Source: Sphaerulina vaccinii (lineage: Eukaryota > Ascomycota > Dothideomycetes > Mycosphaerellales > Mycosphaerellaceae). Taken from it: a stretch of DNA of 64,000 nt. The position numbers and the translations under genes are program-made. Shown piece after piece: positions 62,096 to 64,000 of this stretch. The notes under the pieces are model-generated. The model was not told the DNA's origin. It saw nothing but the letters and a program-made list of their open reading frames with translations, and did no database searches. The stretch covers positions 930,001 through 994,000 of the forward strand of contig JAKUDP010000006.1 in NCBI GenBank assembly GCA_022570795.1, in the 5' to 3' direction. The first letter of the stretch is position 1, and each line of letters starts with the position of its first letter.

Positions 62096-62351
62096 AGTGC
62101 TGGATAAATCGAGATATGGAGTTTAGAATGGTTGCCTCGCAATTGCATCCAGGTCGGGGTCACGACCTACGTCGTGTCCAAGCTAATAGTGGCTGCAAAG
62201 GTAGTAGATAGAAGGTAAGAATGTATAGACTCTGACAAGTACGATCATGTCTCAGCGGGCCTGTCTTTGAGCTTGTGACCTTAGAAGGCTCAAGCTCAGT
62301 GAGACTTGGAAACTCAGGGATGCCTCTTGCCTACTACTGCTTAACATCCAA
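62096..62351. other. 3' region between convergent GT34 and M20 genes
   Basis: 256 bp of 3' flanks; nothing recognised. Confidence 0.4.
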
Positions 62352-63656
62352 TCATGCAGCAGTATCAGCCACTAGATAGTCCCACGCGGTCAAAGTATGG
62401 ATCTTGACCGTCTGCAAAAACTCCTCAATGCTGACCTTCTCGTCTCTCTCAGCCATACCTCTCGGGTGTGGTCCATACGCGTACGCCGGAATCCTGTGTC
62501 GTCGAAAGTGCTTGCAGTCCGTCGCACCAAGTGAGCATATAGGCACAGGTTGCTTGCCACGAACCAGTGCAGCGTTCTTCTGCAGAATGTCAACAACCTT
62601 GTGGTGAGGATCGCTGTGCGTCGAGACATGCGAATGGTTCTCGTGGATGGCATAAGAGGCAGTCGGGAAGTACTTGAGCATGTGGTCGATCCTGGCTAGT
62701 ATGGATTCTGTCGTGACACCGATAGGAATTCTGATGTCTACTTCGAATACACACTCTGAGGGAATCATGTTGTTCTTGGTTCCGCCTTGGATGACGCCAA
62801 TGTTGACTGTAGGGACCAGCATCGCATCTGCAGCGCCAGGCCACATGATTTCGTCGGCGACTTCGCGTACTTCTGGCTGTTGCATGTACTTCTTGAGCTC
62901 CTCGTCCATGCCTTCGCCATGTAGCTTCTCCAGAGTGACCAGCTTCTCGATCAGACGAGCAGCGATTCGAACTGCCCCTTCACTACGATGCGTGTAGGCG
63001 CCATGAGCGCCCTGTGCAGTCACCGTCATTGCCATTCTCAGTGTTCCTTTCTCGCCAAATCTGATACTGTCGAGACCACTTGGTTCGCCAATAAGCACAC
63101 AGTCTCCTGACCACTCCTCAGATGCATCGTCTTCTAGGAGATAGCGTGTACCCCATCGACCACCAGACTCCTCGTCAGAGACGACTTCTAACGTACATCG
63201 GCCAGATATTTGTTCTTGAAACTTATGCAAGTATGCATAAGCGATGATACTGGCTGCTGTGCCAGCTTTCATATCCACGCCAGAACGGCCGTGGATGAAG
63301 CCATCCTCGACATCGCCAGAATAGGGATCCCGTTGCCACTGTGAAGTGTCGCTCACAGGGAATTGGTCGATGTGACCATTTAGCACGAGGGTTCTGCTTT
63401 TCTGGGGAGTATCTGATTGTAGATTTCCGCGCAAGACACTGAGGAGGTTAGGAGATTCAGGCTTCGGCGCGATGATTTCGTGTGATACGTTCACCTTGTC
63501 CAGAAATTGCCTGACTACATTAATGCCAGCTCTAGTGTCGCCAGGAGGATTTGGTGTTGGTGCTCGGATCAGCGCCTGCAGAAATTCGATGTGCTTAGAA
63601 GACTCTGAATCGATGAGCTTGATAAGATCCTCCTTCGTGAAAGAGTTCGAACGCAT
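62352..63656 (-). CDS. M20-family metallopeptidase / deacetylase (ArgE/DapE-like)
   Basis: Single exon, 434 residues, ATG 63656. Two-zinc aminoacylase fold: LVLNGHIDQFPV carries the first zinc His and the Asp two residues on, GRSGVDMKAG the bridging Asp, VVSDEESGGRWG the general-base Glu and next zinc Glu; the lid/dimerisation domain (VTAQGAHGAYTHRSEGAV...) is inserted in the middle; a late His lies in the C-terminal half (CKHFRRHRIP). No signal peptide, so cytosolic. Family members cleave N-acyl or dipeptide amide bonds (acetylornithine, succinyl-diaminopimelate, carnosine-like substrates); the substrate is unknown. A TATATAT element lies about 65 bp upstream. Confidence 0.9.
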   Translation of the reverse strand: MRSNSFTKEDLIKLIDSESSKHIEFLQALIRAPTPNPPGDTRAGINVVRQFLDKVNVSHEIIAPKPESPNLLSVLRGNLQSDTPQKSRTLVLNGHIDQFPVSDTSQWQRDPYSGDVEDGFIHGRSGVDMKAGTAASIIAYAYLHKFQEQISGRCTLEVVSDEESGGRWGTRYLLEDDASEEWSGDCVLIGEPSGLDSIRFGEKGTLRMAMTVTAQGAHGAYTHRSEGAVRIAARLIEKLVTLEKLHGEGMDEELKKYMQQPEVREVADEIMWPGAADAMLVPTVNIGVIQGGTKNNMIPSECVFEVDIRIPIGVTTESILARIDHMLKYFPTASYAIHENHSHVSTHSDPHHKVVDILQKNAALVRGKQPVPICSLGATDCKHFRRHRIPAYAYGPHPRGMAERDEKVSIEEFLQTVKIHTLTAWDYLVADTAA

Positions 63657-63717
63657 GGTGGCATGAGCTTGCCAGAGACTGAACTGTTTTATCGTATGAA
63701 TGGCTTTCAGGTCAAGA

Positions 63718-63725
63718 ATATATAT
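63718..63725 (-). promoter_or_regulatory. TATA-like element upstream of the M20 gene
   Basis: ATATATAT about 62-69 bp upstream of ATG 63656 on the minus strand. Position and sequence fit a TATA box; no other evidence. Confidence 0.35.
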
Positions 63726-64000
63726 GCTAGATTAGACAGGCCGAAGAGCCATGCATCACGCGAATTGCCATGACACGGATACTGCAGTATAGAGACACCG
63801 GGCTCGCACATATCAGAAAGTTGCAAGAATGAGATGGCAACGTATCGACCACACGACTACGAAAAGGACGTCGACTTGATCACTTTACTGGACAAGAAGA
63901 ACAAGCTGGAAAGAGGCCGAAGCATATAACTCTCCCGAGACTATCGCCCGAAAACGAAAGGCAGTCAAAGCAGCTCGCAGACTGGGTGCTCGACAGCTCA
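63726..64000. other. Right edge, possible start of another gene
   Basis: On the plus strand two protein-like pieces in different frames follow each other: from ATG 63837 (MATYRPHDYEKDVDLITLL, to a TAA near 63930) and, in the next frame, SWKEAEAYNSPETIARKRK running off the window end. No GT-AG intron joins them cleanly. It may be the start of a gene interrupted by the window end, or chance. Confidence 0.25.

Noticed and set aside
1..64000. tRNA, rRNA and viral or retroelement coding genes
   Set aside because: No GTTCGANTC-type T-arm with a matching acceptor stem, no rRNA words and no reverse transcriptase, integrase or transposase motifs were seen by eye; a covariance-model scan would be decisive for tRNAs and snoRNAs.

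Overview
The window reads as a gene-dense stretch of a filamentous ascomycete chromosome. Intron-poor or single-exon genes sit next to genes with short introns of 49-206 bp, which have GTRNGT-like donors, CTRAC-type branch sites and YAG acceptors. The gene set (Zn2Cys6 regulator, P450, ABCC transporter, HsbA-type surface protein, Git3-like receptor, nitronate monooxygenases, GT34 mannosyl/galactosyltransferase) fits a plant-associated Dothideomycete, perhaps Mycosphaerellales. That placement is inference, because no marker for the exact species is visible.

Layout. 1-8.4 kb: a membrane-anchored GH3 glucosidase, then a Zn2Cys6 transcription factor divergent from a P450. 8.4-14.9 kb: two divergent housekeeping genes, MAK11 (60S ribosome assembly) and EAF1/VID21 (NuA4 acetyltransferase scaffold). 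14.9-18.1 kb: a gene-poor block with degenerate repeats and a small secreted precursor whose second frame encodes an unmistakable RALF-like four-cysteine peptide, out of frame with its signal peptide across an A8 run. 18.1-24.8 kb: gamma-glutamyltranspeptidase divergent from an ABCC/MRP transporter, plausibly a glutathione-conjugate module. 24.8-28.9 kb: a poorly supported small gene, an AT-rich relic with a stop-broken ghost reading frame, an HsbA-like secreted protein and a gene-empty stretch. 28.9-36.4 kb: a seven-helix Git3-like receptor, a five-exon LSM5, and a 1457-residue coiled-coil protein with a WRN-like DEDDy exonuclease domain. 36.7-39.3 kb: a second copy of a dispersed repeat, an F-box-like gene and an RG-rich gene.

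39.9-64 kb is mostly conserved: clathrin heavy chain (six exons including a 15-nt micro-exon), a nitronate monooxygenase, RPB11, a repeat-rich orphan protein of 768 residues, a BTB protein, a P-loop/sulfotransferase-like protein, a membrane-anchored metallophosphatase with a GC-AG intron, a second nitronate monooxygenase, RXT2 (Rpd3L deacetylase), SRP40/Nopp140-like, a GT34 glycosyltransferase and an M20 peptidase. The right edge may hold the start of another gene.

Many neighbours are divergent pairs sharing 200-750 bp of upstream DNA (TF/P450, MAK11/EAF1, GGT/ABCC, LSM5/exonuclease, NMO/RPB11, phosphatase/NMO, RXT2/SRP40). The most notable single item is the RALF-like gene at 17.25-17.74 kb: RALFs are plant peptide hormones, known also from some plant-pathogenic fungi. 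No rRNA, tRNA or CRISPR array was recognised.
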